A stretch of 64,000 nucleotides of DNA from an uncultured Flavobacteriaceae bacterium (GTDB lineage: Bacteria; Bacteroidota; Bacteroidia; Flavobacteriales; Flavobacteriaceae), in assembly GCA_905479095.1 (NCBI GenBank), contig CAJQLD010000023.1:1-64000 (forward strand), written 5' to 3'. The position numbers were made by a program, and so were the translations under genes. This document shows positions 9,486 to 17,811 of the stretch, piece after piece; position 1 is the first letter of the stretch; the number at the start of each line of letters is the position of its first letter. Below the pieces are notes generated by a model. The model was not told the DNA's origin. It searched no databases and saw only the letters and a list, made by a program, of their open reading frames with translations.

Positions 9486-10241
9486 ATGTTAGCAAAACGA
9501 ATTATTCCATGCTTAGATATTAAAAACGGCCGAACCGTAAAAGGGGTTAATTTTTTAAACCTTAGAGATGCTGGGGATCCGGTCGCCTTGGCAAAACAAT
9601 ATGCCGAAAACGGTGCCGATGAATTGGTGTTTTTAGACATCACGGCGACCTTAGAGTCTCGTTCCACGACCATCGAAATGGTGCGGTCTGTTGCAGAACA
9701 AATCGACATTCCGTTCACGGTTGGTGGTGGGGTGAGTACCAAAGAAGGGGTCGAAATCCTCCTAAAATCGGGGGCCGATAAAGTGGGTGTAAATTCAGCG
9801 GCTATCAAACGTCCAACGCTTATCAACGAGCTATCCAAGGCCTTTGGAAACCAATGCATTGTTGTGGCAATCGATGCGAAACAAGTGGATGGTAAATGGT
9901 TAGTACATTTGGCTGGCGGCACGATTCCTACAGAGTTAGACTTGTTTGAATGGGCCAAAGAGATGGAAACTCGAGGTGCAGGTGAACTACTTTTCACTTC
10001 CATGAACAACGATGGCGTCAAAACAGGGTTTGCAAATGAGGCACTTGCACAACTTTCAGAAACCGTAAACATTCCAATTATTGCTTCTGGGGGTGCTGGA
10101 ACTATGGCGCATTTTGTGGATGTATTTAAAGACGGCAAAGCAGATGCCGCTTTGGCAGCTAGTGTATTTCACTTTGGTGAAATTGAAATAAAAGATTTAA
10201 AACAAGAATTACAATCAAAACAAATAAACATACGACTCTAA
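9486..10241 (+). CDS. hisF: Imidazole glycerol phosphate synthase, cyclase subunit
   Basis: The cyclase partner of HisH; it makes imidazole glycerol phosphate and AICAR. The 251 residues start [19 protein letters not shown] with the catalytic Asp, and continue with FLDITAT, FTVGGGV, DKVGVNS, the second catalytic Asp in [23 protein letters not shown] and [12 protein letters not shown]. The stop overlaps the hisIE start (TAATG). A 232-residue frame on the opposite strand here is a shadow of this gene. Confidence 0.97.
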   Translation: MLAKRIIPCLDIKNGRTVKGVNFLNLRDAGDPVALAKQYAENGADELVFLDITATLESRSTTIEMVRSVAEQIDIPFTVGGGVSTKEGVEILLKSGADKVGVNSAAIKRPTLINELSKAFGNQCIVVAIDAKQVDGKWLVHLAGGTIPTELDLFEWAKEMETRGAGELLFTSMNNDGVKTGFANEALAQLSETVNIPIIASGGAGTMAHFVDVFKDGKADAALAASVFHFGEIEIKDLKQELQSKQINIRL

Positions 10242-10831
10242 TGGACATCAAGTATAACAGTGCCGGATTAATCCCAGCAATTATTCAAGATTCGACAACC
10301 AAAACCGTTTTAATGCTCGGGTATATGAATGCCGAAGCGGTTTCCAAAACTCTGGAAACTAATAAGGTAACTTTCTTTAGTCGAAGCAAGCAGCGCCTTT
10401 GGACAAAAGGGGAGGAGAGTGGTCATTTTTTAACCTTAAACAGTTTGAAGAATGATTGTGATAACGACACCTTACTCATTCAGGCAACTCCAGAAGGCCC
10501 AACCTGCCATAAAGGAACGGATAGCTGTTGGGGGGCGACTAACGCCGAATCGTATGGGTTTTTATCAGAATTAGAATCCATTATTTCCGATCGAAGAGAA
10601 AATGCTTCCGCTGAAACGTCTTATGTGTCCGAATTATTTGAAAAAGGCATCAATAAAATTGCTCAAAAAGTAGGCGAGGAGGCCGTTGAAGTGGTGATTG
10701 AAGCGAAAGATGCAAACGATGATTTGTTTTTAAATGAAAGTGCCGATTTATTATTTCATTACTTAATTTTATTGCAAGCAAAAGGCTTTAAGCTCGATTC
10801 GGTTATTGAGGTTTTGAAATCGAGACATTAA
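10241..10831 (+). CDS. hisIE: Bifunctional phosphoribosyl-AMP cyclohydrolase / phosphoribosyl-ATP pyrophosphohydrolase
   Basis: Catalyses pathway steps two and three. Residues 1 to about 105 form the HisI cyclohydrolase (MLGYMNAEA, FSRSKQRLWTKGEESGH, NDCDNDTLL for metal, GPTCHKGTDSCW with zinc cysteines). Residues from about 108 to 196 form HisE (KGINKIAQKVGEEAVEVVIEAKD, NESADLLFHYLILL). It is the last gene of the operon, so hisG-D-C-B-H-A-F-IE is a complete set of pathway genes. No clear terminator follows in the 36 bp before the next gene, so read-through is possible. Confidence 0.97.
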   Translation: MDIKYNSAGLIPAIIQDSTTKTVLMLGYMNAEAVSKTLETNKVTFFSRSKQRLWTKGEESGHFLTLNSLKNDCDNDTLLIQATPEGPTCHKGTDSCWGATNAESYGFLSELESIISDRRENASAETSYVSELFEKGINKIAQKVGEEAVEVVIEAKDANDDLFLNESADLLFHYLILLQAKGFKLDSVIEVLKSRH

Positions 10832-10867
10832 TTTTGTAACTCTTTTTAAAATACCGACCTTGTAGTC

Positions 10868-11659
10868 ATGTTGCAAAAACGCTATTTTTATTTAGTCAAA
10901 GTTCAGTTTTTAGGCTACCGGTTTCATGGTTGGCAAAAACAACCCAACACCAAAACTGTGCATCTGATGATTGATCGCACCCTAAAATTTATACTGGGAG
11001 AACACTCTTTTAAAACACTCGGAGCGGGGCGAACGGATGCCATGGTCTCTGCGAGTGAGGCTGCTTTTGAATTGTTTTTAGATGGACAACCCTTACAGGA
11101 TTTAGTCGAATTTATGGGAACGTTTAATCAAAACCTTCCACAAGATATTAGAGCGTTGAGCATTGAAGAAGTGGATGCGAAATTTAATATCATTCAGGAT
11201 TCAAAATTAAAAGAATACCATTATGTATTTGCACAGGGCGAAAAGTTTCATCCGTTTGCAGCACCGATACTGACCACTATTTTAGAGCCGTTGGATATCG
11301 ATTTAATGAAAGAAGGGGCACTGTTGTTTGAAGGTAAAAACAATTATAAAACCTATTGTTATAAACCTACGAATGAAGGCGTTTATGATCGAGAATTGAT
11401 CGGTTGTGAGCTGATTGAGAACACACTGTACACGGCCAGTTTTTTTCCTAAAAAAAGTTATGTTTTAAAAGTGATTGGAAAAGGGTTTGGACGGCATCAA
11501 ATTCGATTGATGATGGGGGCTTTGATCAAATTAGGACGGGGCGAAATCGATTTGGAGTATATTAAAGACAGTTTGAAATCTGAAAGTGAGTTTGTCATGG
11601 ATTATATTGCACCAGCATCGGGCTTGATTTTACATAAAATAGAATTTAAAAAACCATAA
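10868..11659 (+). CDS. TruA-family tRNA pseudouridine synthase
   Basis: A 263-residue member of the TruA family, which makes pseudouridine in the anticodon arm of tRNAs. The catalytic Asp lies in GAGRTDAMVSA, compared with AGRTDAGVHA-like motifs in classical TruA, so the residues after Asp differ. Other family marks are FLGYRFHGWQKQP at the N-terminus, RALSIEEVDAKFNI, YHYVFAQG, and the C-terminal GFGRHQIRLMMGALIKLGRG. Flavobacteria often carry a second TruA-like gene, and the divergent motif suggests this may be that paralogue; hence no symbol. It starts 36 bp after hisIE, and the DUF2461 gene follows after 3 bp. Confidence 0.85.
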   Translation: MLQKRYFYLVKVQFLGYRFHGWQKQPNTKTVHLMIDRTLKFILGEHSFKTLGAGRTDAMVSASEAAFELFLDGQPLQDLVEFMGTFNQNLPQDIRALSIEEVDAKFNIIQDSKLKEYHYVFAQGEKFHPFAAPILTTILEPLDIDLMKEGALLFEGKNNYKTYCYKPTNEGVYDRELIGCELIENTLYTASFFPKKSYVLKVIGKGFGRHQIRLMMGALIKLGRGEIDLEYIKDSLKSESEFVMDYIAPASGLILHKIEFKKP

Positions 11660-11662
11660 GTT

Positions 11663-12331
11663 ATGATCTCCAAAGATGTATTTAGTTTTCTAAAAAAATT
11701 GCAAAAAAACAATAACCGCGATTGGTTTCATGACCATAAAGCGAGTTTTAAGGAAATTGAATTGGACGTGAAACAATTTTATAGTCAGTTATCTGAGCAA
11801 CTAAATCAGTTTGATTCGATTGATACATTTAAAGTATTTCGAATTTATAGAGATGTTCGTTTTTCAAAGAATAAATTACCTTACAAAACCCATTTTGGGG
11901 GGAGCTTTCATCGGACGAAACCAGAATTAAGAGGGGGTTATTACTTACATCTTGCCCCCGAAAACGAAAGTTTTATTGCCACTGGTTTTTGGGATCCTAG
12001 TAAAGAAGACCTTTTGAGAATCCGTAAAGAGTTTGAAATGGATTCGGAAGATATCCGAGCGTTGATGGATACACCTGCATTTAAAGCGGTTTGGGGGACG
12101 GTTCAAGGGGATGAATTAAAATCGGCTCCAAGAGGGTTTGACAAGCAAGATCCAAACATTGATTTGATTCGTAAAAAACAGTTTATTTTTGTGCGAAAAT
12201 ATTCTGATAAAGCCGTATTATCCAAAGACTTTGAACATCAAATCGTTGAGAGTTTTAAAGTGATCAGACCTTATTTTGATTATATGAGCTCGGTATTAAC
12301 CACCAATTTGAATGGCGAATCTACGTTGTAG
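11663..12331 (+). CDS. DUF2461 domain protein
   Basis: A 222-residue protein covering the whole DUF2461 family (TIGR02453). It begins with an FLKKLQKNNNRDWFHDHK motif and has the conserved core VFRIYRDVRFSKNKLPYKTH plus GGYYLHLAPENESFIATGFW. The biochemical role of the family is unknown. The gene follows the TruA-like gene by 3 bp, suggesting one transcript. Its last 11 bp overlap the end of a gene on the opposite strand. Confidence 0.9.
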   Translation: MISKDVFSFLKKLQKNNNRDWFHDHKASFKEIELDVKQFYSQLSEQLNQFDSIDTFKVFRIYRDVRFSKNKLPYKTHFGGSFHRTKPELRGGYYLHLAPENESFIATGFWDPSKEDLLRIRKEFEMDSEDIRALMDTPAFKAVWGTVQGDELKSAPRGFDKQDPNIDLIRKKQFIFVRKYSDKAVLSKDFEHQIVESFKVIRPYFDYMSSVLTTNLNGESTL

Positions 12332-12731
12332 GGCGGGCTTCTGAGAGTACCTGAACATGGCTAATTAAACGTTCTTTAATAATGCCGGTCATTCGTTTAT
12401 TTAAGGCGGATGCATTTTCAATGTACTGGGAATATTCTTCGACCGAAAACAGACCAATAATGAGGTCTTTTAGGCTGTTTCTAAAAGCGGTATTTTTTAC
12501 AATCGCAGTATCGATATACATGATTTTTTTCTCAACCGACAAATCAAAAAACACGTTTTTGTAGGTGTTGCAATAATTCAAAAATACGGCGATTAACAGA
12601 TCATTTTGAAACTTTATAATCGGTCGTAAAATGGAATTTTGAAAATATTCTTCGGATGACATTTCCGTTTTAACCGTTCCTGTTATGACGTCAGGTCGAA
12701 GGGATTTTAAACTCGAATCTCTTAAACTCAT
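12321..12731 (-). CDS. Conserved hypothetical protein (136 aa)
   Basis: A small, soluble, probably all-helical protein: no signal peptide and no membrane segment. The middle (SILRPIIKFQNDLLIAVFLNYC, IENASALNKRMTGIIKERL) looks like a conserved Bacteroidota protein that is often labelled glyoxalase in databases. I see none of the His/Glu metal ligands of glyoxalase I, so that label should not be trusted. It is encoded 3 bp downstream of the MscS-like gene on the same strand, and its end overlaps the DUF2461 gene tail to tail. Confidence 0.72.
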   Translation of the reverse strand: MSLRDSSLKSLRPDVITGTVKTEMSSEEYFQNSILRPIIKFQNDLLIAVFLNYCNTYKNVFFDLSVEKKIMYIDTAIVKNTAFRNSLKDLIIGLFSVEEYSQYIENASALNKRMTGIIKERLISHVQVLSEARPTT

Positions 12732-12734
12732 GGC

Positions 12735-13979
12735 TTATTTTTTAGAGGCTGGAAAAAGAGGCGATTCCGCAATTTTTAGATCAAAATCATTTACAGATGC
12801 TATCATATGATCAAAAATGTCTGCAATAATAAATTCATAGTTTTTCCAACGTTTATCACTACTAAAGGCATAAATTTCAATGGGTAGCCCTTGCGCTGTA
12901 GGTTGTAACTGTCGCACCATAATCATCATGTCTTTATTGATCGCCGAATGTTGTTCAATAAATGTTTCCATGTATTTTCTAAAAACGCCAATATTGGTTA
13001 GATTTCGTCCATTAATTAGTAGCGATTTATCAATCGTATGATTTTCGTTATAGGTATTGATGTCCTGAGAGCGTTGTAAAATATAATCGGATATAAGTTG
13101 AATTTTAGACATTTTTAGAATATCATCCTGACTCAAGTTTTTAACACTCTCCATCCGAATGTTCAAAGAACGCTTAATACGTCTTCCGTTCGATTCGTCC
13201 ATTCCGCGCCAGTTTTTAAAGGAGTCGGAGATCAGGGCATAGGTGGGGATGGTGGTGATGGTGTTGTCAAAATTTTGAACTTTTACCGTTGCTAAATTAA
13301 TTTCAATGACATCGCCATCGGCACCAAATTTCTCTAAGGTAATCCAGTCTCCAATACGAACCATGTCATTAATAGACACCTGTATACTGGCCACAAACCC
13401 AAGAATAGTATCTCTAAACACCAAAATAATAATGGCCGAAACGGTTCCTAATCCCGCAATAAATTTAAAAAATGAAATTCCGGTGATTATAGCGACAGTT
13501 CCAAAAATTCCGGTCATCCATACAAAAATCATAAAGACCTGAATATAACTATCTACAGGTTTATCTTTAAGGAAACTAAGGGTTTTGAAATATATTTTTA
13601 AAGAGTTGAGGACATTTCTTACGCCCCAAATTGTAAGGCCTATTCCAACTAATAAAATGGTTTTCTCACAAAATTCTTTCCCATTCTCGAACCCATTAAA
13701 TAAACTAGGAATGAGATTATAGGTTAGGATATAAGGGACTATTTGAGCAATGCTACCAGGAACTCTATTTTCGAGCATGATATCATCAAAATCCGTTTTA
13801 GATTTATTTGCAATCTTTGTAAACGTTGCCCGAATAATTTTCTTTAAAACAACATCAACAATATAAATAAGGATTGTTAGAAGTATAAACAAACCAGAAA
13901 TACTTAGAAATGAAGCGATGTTTTCGGATAGCCCCCATGAAGTTAATAACTGAACGATCAAATCGATAATATGTTCCAT
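12735..13979 (-). CDS. MscS-family mechanosensitive ion channel
   Basis: A 414-residue channel protein with about five membrane segments in the first 200 residues (near 22-42, 75-95, 110-125, 145-165, 170-195). The MscS core follows: a pore helix region with GLGTVSAIIILVFRDTILGFVASIQ, then the cytosolic beta domain NDMVRIGDWITLEKFGADGDVIEINLATVKVQNFDNTITTIPTY. The extra N-terminal helices and longer C-terminal vestibule make it like the YbdG/MscM group rather than 280-residue MscS. It releases solutes on hypo-osmotic shock. It starts 3 bp after the DUF3817 gene in the same direction. Confidence 0.9.
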   Translation of the reverse strand: MEHIIDLIVQLLTSWGLSENIASFLSISGLFILLTILIYIVDVVLKKIIRATFTKIANKSKTDFDDIMLENRVPGSIAQIVPYILTYNLIPSLFNGFENGKEFCEKTILLVGIGLTIWGVRNVLNSLKIYFKTLSFLKDKPVDSYIQVFMIFVWMTGIFGTVAIITGISFFKFIAGLGTVSAIIILVFRDTILGFVASIQVSINDMVRIGDWITLEKFGADGDVIEINLATVKVQNFDNTITTIPTYALISDSFKNWRGMDESNGRRIKRSLNIRMESVKNLSQDDILKMSKIQLISDYILQRSQDINTYNENHTIDKSLLINGRNLTNIGVFRKYMETFIEQHSAINKDMMIMVRQLQPTAQGLPIEIYAFSSDKRWKNYEFIIADIFDHMIASVNDFDLKIAESPLFPASKK

Positions 13980-13982
13980 TGT

Positions 13983-14267
13983 TTAGGCTGTTTTTCTGAG
14001 TTTGTATTCGACGATAAACGTTCCAAAAGGAATGATAGACGCTAAGGCAATTAAAATAAAATGTTTTTTAAACCATTTATGATCGAATCGTAATACGATC
14101 ACAAATGCGATATACGCCATAAATAGAAACCCATGCGGCATGCCGAGCATTTTAACAAGTGTCACGTCGCCATTAAGATACTTTAAAGGCACGCCAACAA
14201 ATAGTAATAGAATATACGACAAACCTTCTAAAAAGGCGATGACACGGAATATGGTAAGAGTTTTCAT
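13983..14267 (-). CDS. DUF3817 small membrane protein
   Basis: A 94-residue protein with three membrane segments (about residues 8-28, 40-60, 70-88). The opening FRVIAFLEGLSYILLLFVGVPLKY and the PHGFLFMAYIAFV segment match the DUF3817 family. The function is unknown. It is the first gene of a short minus-strand operon with the MscS channel and the 136-residue protein. Upstream lies a 450-bp gene-free stretch containing dif-like sites. Confidence 0.87.
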   Translation of the reverse strand: MKTLTIFRVIAFLEGLSYILLLFVGVPLKYLNGDVTLVKMLGMPHGFLFMAYIAFVIVLRFDHKWFKKHFILIALASIIPFGTFIVEYKLRKTA

Positions 14268-14718
<451 letters not shown>

Positions 14719-15975
14719 TTAGTCTCTTAGTTGCTCAAATTTCTTTTGTATTCTATTAATCGATTCTTTACTCACTCCGCATTCTTTTGCTATAACTGGC
14801 CAATGAGATAGAGATTCTTGGACTTCTTCAATTAACTCAGATGGCTTACTAATACTAAATTCTTCGGCTAAAGTCATGATATTGGCTCTACCTGGATTAG
14901 CTCCTACTCCAGCTACTCTAGTACTGTGTTCATCAATTGAGGTAGATGAGTATGTTAAATCATAAGCTGGTGCTAAAGACCACATACCTGAGTCATCCAT
15001 TAACCATGAGAAATTTTTGGAGTGATCATCTCTATTGTGGCTGTAAATATTAAAAGCCGCTAGGCGTAGCACTTTTCTACGAGCTGTAGCAGATTGTTCT
15101 AATCTATAAGCTGTATCAATAATGTGTCCATAGTCTATACTACTTCTTCGAAAATTATCATTAGTTAAACCAGCCATAGAGTGCATATGAATTCTATTGT
15201 TACCAATTCTATCAAAACGCTTGGTGCCAAAAATTTGTTGACCACTGGCACTTTTAAGTAATTTGCATTCGCTCATTTCAATATTTGCTGCTAAAGCCAT
15301 TTTATAATAAGCATATTCAATGTTAGCTATGTCAATTGGATCTTCAGAACTTGGAAACTTGATAATCCAATGTTCGAATCCTTCAGGAAGAGTATTATAA
15401 CCATGTATTAATTCATCAATCTTCGAATTATAACCAACGTTTGCTTTAGGTCGCGCTCCACCAGATGAACCACCCAAATGCATTAGTTCTTCGATTACTT
15501 CTGTACTTGTGCCTTTATATACTTTATCTATTACTGTCTTCAATCGATCTAAATCAATTTTATCACTAAAGTTTTCCTCATTCTTAATTGCTGGATTATA
15601 TATAAGTGCACCTTTTCCAGAGTCACCTATATACGCAAGTTGATCAAGAATATTAATATCGTTCAATGATAATCCTTGCTTCTCAAGAGCACGATTCAAT
15701 AAGAGCATACCCCAACCATCAGGTAGGGAATCATCAAACACTCCAAATATTCCATGAAAAGGATCTGGATTGGCTATTTGAATGCTATTATCGAATTGAA
15801 GTTTTATTGGAGATAGATTTAATCCTAGAGCTAAAAATTCATCATTATATTTAAAATGAACTAATCTATTATCCAATATGAGTTTTCCTACTGCAATTTC
15901 ATCATTTGAAAACTTAATAGAAACATCAATAAATTTTCTTTTTTCATTTTTTATTTTGACAATTGATTTCTTCAC
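14719..15975 (-). CDS. hipA: HipA-type serine/threonine kinase toxin
   Basis: A 418-residue HipA-family kinase. In E. coli, HipA phosphorylates glutamyl-tRNA synthetase and causes persistence; the target here is unknown. The N-terminal couple_hipA part (about 25-120) contains FGVFDDSLPDGWG. The kinase part has the Gly/Ser-rich loop HLGGSSGGARPKA (166-178), the ATP lysine in WIIKFP (203-208), the catalytic loop NRDDHSKN (314-321) and the DFG-like APAYDLT (335-341), so it looks active. The start is 5 bp after the hipB stop, as in two-gene TA operons. The unit lies between near-identical 20-bp repeats. Confidence 0.92.
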   Translation of the reverse strand: MKKSIVKIKNEKRKFIDVSIKFSNDEIAVGKLILDNRLVHFKYNDEFLALGLNLSPIKLQFDNSIQIANPDPFHGIFGVFDDSLPDGWGMLLLNRALEKQGLSLNDINILDQLAYIGDSGKGALIYNPAIKNEENFSDKIDLDRLKTVIDKVYKGTSTEVIEELMHLGGSSGGARPKANVGYNSKIDELIHGYNTLPEGFEHWIIKFPSSEDPIDIANIEYAYYKMALAANIEMSECKLLKSASGQQIFGTKRFDRIGNNRIHMHSMAGLTNDNFRRSSIDYGHIIDTAYRLEQSATARRKVLRLAAFNIYSHNRDDHSKNFSWLMDDSGMWSLAPAYDLTYSSTSIDEHSTRVAGVGANPGRANIMTLAEEFSISKPSELIEEVQESLSHWPVIAKECGVSKESINRIQKKFEQLRD

Positions 15976-15980
15976 CTTAA

Positions 15981-16262
15981 TTAATAAATTTTAAACAGTT
16001 CCTTAATTCTCTGGTTTTCTTTAGGCGGAAGCAGGACCTTTTCAAATTCAGAAAGCCTTCTTAAAGATTCGACAATTTTAAGAAGAGATTCAAAAGATAT
16101 CTGACCCGTTCTTTCAAACCTTTTTATGCTTCCATAAGAAACGTCAGATTTCTCAGACAAATCTTGCTGTGTCCAAGCCTGTTCTTTTCTTAATGCAACA
16201 ACATTTTGAGCAATTAATATAAGAATATCAGAAGGCACTTTATTTACGCTATACTTTGTCAT
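15981..16262 (-). CDS. hipB: HipB-type antitoxin (HTH repressor)
   Basis: The DNA-binding antitoxin of the hipBA pair. With the start at 16262 it has 93 residues: a Cro/CI-type helix-turn-helix (about 22-72, RKEQAWTQQDLSEKSDVSYGSIKRFE) and a short tail. An upstream in-frame ATG at 16298 would add 12 residues, but those codons would run through a perfect 18-bp operator palindrome (16265-16282), so I prefer 16262. It probably represses its own operon by binding the two palindromes, and its complex with HipA strengthens repression as in other hipBA loci. Confidence 0.85.
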   Translation of the reverse strand: MTKYSVNKVPSDILILIAQNVVALRKEQAWTQQDLSEKSDVSYGSIKRFERTGQISFESLLKIVESLRRLSEFEKVLLPPKENQRIKELFKIY

Positions 16263-16264
16263 AA

Positions 16265-16282
16265 TAGATAATATATTATCTA
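16265..16282. promoter_or_regulatory. hipBA operator O1 (perfect palindrome)
   Basis: tagataatatattatcta reads the same on both strands over 18 bp and sits 2 bp upstream of the preferred hipB start. It shares TAGA(C/T)AATATATT(G/A)TCTA with O2, 40 bp away centre to centre. Paired palindromes just upstream of an HTH antitoxin are the usual HipB operator layout. Confidence 0.75.
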
Positions 16283-16304
16283 AAGATACAAAAAACATAC
16301 CAAA

Positions 16305-16322
16305 TAGACAATATATTGTCTA
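16305..16322. promoter_or_regulatory. hipBA operator O2 (perfect palindrome)
   Basis: tagacaatatattgtcta, a perfect 18-bp palindrome differing from O1 only by one symmetric base pair change. It lies upstream of O1, where it could bracket the hipBA promoter. Confidence 0.75.
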
Positions 16323-16333
16323 TAAATTTAATT

Positions 16334-16353
16334 TATTATGTAAAATACAAATT
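16334..16353 (+). repeat. Repeat flanking hipBA, right copy
   Basis: tattatgtaaaatacaaatt, a direct repeat of 14701-14720 with one mismatch. It contains the XerD-like arm TTATGTAAAAT at 16336-16346. Together with the left copy it encloses the hipBA coding genes and both operators. Confidence 0.7.
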
Positions 16354-16649
16354 GAAACTCTAAAATCTTTTAAAGATTGCACAAAGTTTTGGAAACAATT
16401 ACGGCTCGTTCGCTATATTTTAGACTATTTGGCGTTATGAAAATGTACAGTGTATATTTTTAGATAAATACGTTTTGGAACGAGATTTTAGTAAAGAGTT
16501 GTATCCAAATACAATCATCCACAGGATCATTGCATTTGGATAGCCTAAAATATGTACGCTCCACTTAGCTATTGTTTTACCAAAATTTTATGAGGTCGAA
16601 AATAAATTGCGGTAGTTAAAAAAATAGAGCAACGATTTTTATATATTTA
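16354..16649. other. Gene-free spacer with strong hairpin
   Basis: About 300 bp with no gene. It contains an imperfect hairpin with 19-nt arms at 16502-16520 and 16524-16542 (17 of 19 paired, 3-nt loop). Outside it, 16415-16423 (atattttag) can pair with 16545-16553 (ctaaaatat). This could be a structured RNA, a terminator-like element or a remnant of a mobile sequence; nothing matches a family I know. Confidence 0.45.
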
Positions 16650-17150
16650 CTAAAATTCAAAATAATACAATGACATATAATAGGTTCCATCATCTGTAGA
16701 ATTAACTCCAGAACTCGACGTTGAATTTAGACTGAAGTAACTATGCATTATAGGTTTTACTGTATAAAAGCCATTCAAAGATTCATAAGTTCCACTTCCT
16801 CCTCCAGGATCATTTTCGAAATGCGTATTTTCATCCAAAATTTGAAAAATACTTCGCATCATAGAACCATAAGTACCTTCTGTAATGTTTGTTAACGGCA
16901 CAACTTCAATAGTTTCAATATCTGTAGCGTTTAAAGCAATCACATTTGACTTTGTTGCTTCATCTAAAATTACAATATACTTTTTGTTTTCAATAGATGA
17001 AATCGAAGTTGGCGTCCAGGATTGGGTAAAACTATTTTCTAAAATATCACCAAATGATTCTGGACCGTAGTAATCTATTTGAGCTGATGCTGTTTTCGGT
17101 AAAGCGAATAATGTTAGCAATAGGGTTAGAAATATGTAATTTTTTTTCAT
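16650..17150 (-). CDS. Secreted hypothetical protein (166 aa)
   Basis: An unrecognised protein with a clear Sec signal peptide (MKKNYIFLTLLLTLFALP, cleavage expected after TASA, residues 20-23). The mature part is about 140 residues, acidic and rich in Ser, Thr and Tyr, with a Gly/Ser patch (GGGSGTYESLNG). No lipobox, no Cys and no sorting domain are visible, so it should be periplasmic or secreted. It is alone on its strand between the hipBA island and the copper operon, and its start faces the divergent operon promoter. Confidence 0.65.
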   Translation of the reverse strand: MKKNYIFLTLLLTLFALPKTASAQIDYYGPESFGDILENSFTQSWTPTSISSIENKKYIVILDEATKSNVIALNATDIETIEVVPLTNITEGTYGSMMRSIFQILDENTHFENDPGGGSGTYESLNGFYTVKPIMHSYFSLNSTSSSGVNSTDDGTYYMSLYYFEF

Positions 17151-17252
17151 TTTTTCTGTTTAAAGCTACTATGTTTTTTATACTTTTAAACAGTGCGGTT
17201 TTAGGGGAAGCTTACATTAATCTGTGATTTTTAAATTAACACAAAATTATAA

Positions 17253-17281
17253 TTAAATATACTGATTTTTATCTAAATTTG
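17253..17281 (+). promoter_or_regulatory. Promoter of the copper efflux operon (Bacteroidota type)
   Basis: The -7 box TAAATTTG (17274-17281) matches TAnnTTTG, with a weak -33 box TTA (17253-17255) 18 bp upstream. Transcription should start about 5-9 bp later, leaving only a few bases before ATG 17291. The box covers the alternative TTG start at 17279, which argues against that start. Confidence 0.5.
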
Positions 17282-17290
17282 CAACTAGAT

Positions 17291-17704
17291 ATGAAGCAAA
17301 TATTCCATAAAATAGTGTCTTTTACAATGGCTTTTGTAGTGTTATTCTCTACGATGTCGTTTTCAGTGAATATGCATTATTGCGGCGATACTTTAGTAGA
17401 AACTGCCATTTTTCATAAAGCAAAAGGTTGCGGAATGGAAATGCAAAAACCTTCAACCGACAGATGCAACGTTAATAAAAAAAACTGCTGTAATGATAAA
17501 CAACTTGTAGTTGACGGTCAAAATGAATTACAACAGTCTTTTGATTCGCTTTCTCTTGAGCAACAAAAACTTGTCACTTCTTTCGTTTGCACTTATATTA
17601 CCCTTTTTGAAATTGCAAAAAAAGACATAAATTCTTACACAGATTACACCCCTCCTTTGGTCATCAGGCAACTCTTTAAGCTAGATGAGACGTATTTAAT
17701 TTGA
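17291..17704 (+). CDS. HYC_CC_PP family protein
   Basis: A 137-residue exported protein with an N-terminal hydrophobic segment (about 8-27). It carries the family's three name motifs: His-Tyr-Cys at 29-31, Cys-Cys at 66-67 and Pro-Pro at 121-122. Further cysteines (47, 59, 100) make eight thiol-capable or metal-ligand positions together with Met/His. The family is found in Bacteroidota beside heavy-metal efflux genes, and it probably binds copper or silver in the periplasm, though no function is proven. I chose ATG 17291 over TTG 17279. The pump gene follows after 107 bp. Confidence 0.85.
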   Translation: MKQIFHKIVSFTMAFVVLFSTMSFSVNMHYCGDTLVETAIFHKAKGCGMEMQKPSTDRCNVNKKNCCNDKQLVVDGQNELQQSFDSLSLEQQKLVTSFVCTYITLFEIAKKDINSYTDYTPPLVIRQLFKLDETYLI

Positions 17705-17764
17705 TTTTTAAACATGATTAGACGATTGTCCTAAGAACATTCTTTAGGATGATTCCTTGTACGC

Positions 17765-17782
17765 AGTAGTTTTAAAACTACT
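17765..17782. promoter_or_regulatory. 18-bp perfect palindrome before cusA
   Basis: agtagttttaaaactact is a perfect palindrome in the 107-bp gap between the HYC_CC_PP gene and the RND pump. It lies next to a second small hairpin (tcctaa...ttagga, about 17734-17756). It may be an operator or an mRNA processing/stability hairpin; there is no T tract typical of a terminator. Confidence 0.45.
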
Positions 17783-17811
17783 AATGTCTCATTGTTTAAA
17801 AAAATAAATCC

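Noticed and set aside
9440-10138. 232-residue frame on the minus strand
   Set aside because: It lies fully over hisF and the end of hisA, has low-complexity Ser/Pro-rich content and no family features: a shadow.
12321-12731. Glyoxalase
   Set aside because: Homologues often carry this label, but no glyoxalase metal ligands or beta-alpha-beta repeats are visible.
16263-16298. Longer HipB beginning at ATG 16298
   Set aside because: The extra codons would read through operator O1, and the extra residues do not look like part of the HTH domain.
17279-17290. TTG start for the HYC_CC_PP protein
   Set aside because: It falls inside the -7 promoter box TAAATTTG, so it would lie upstream of the transcript start.
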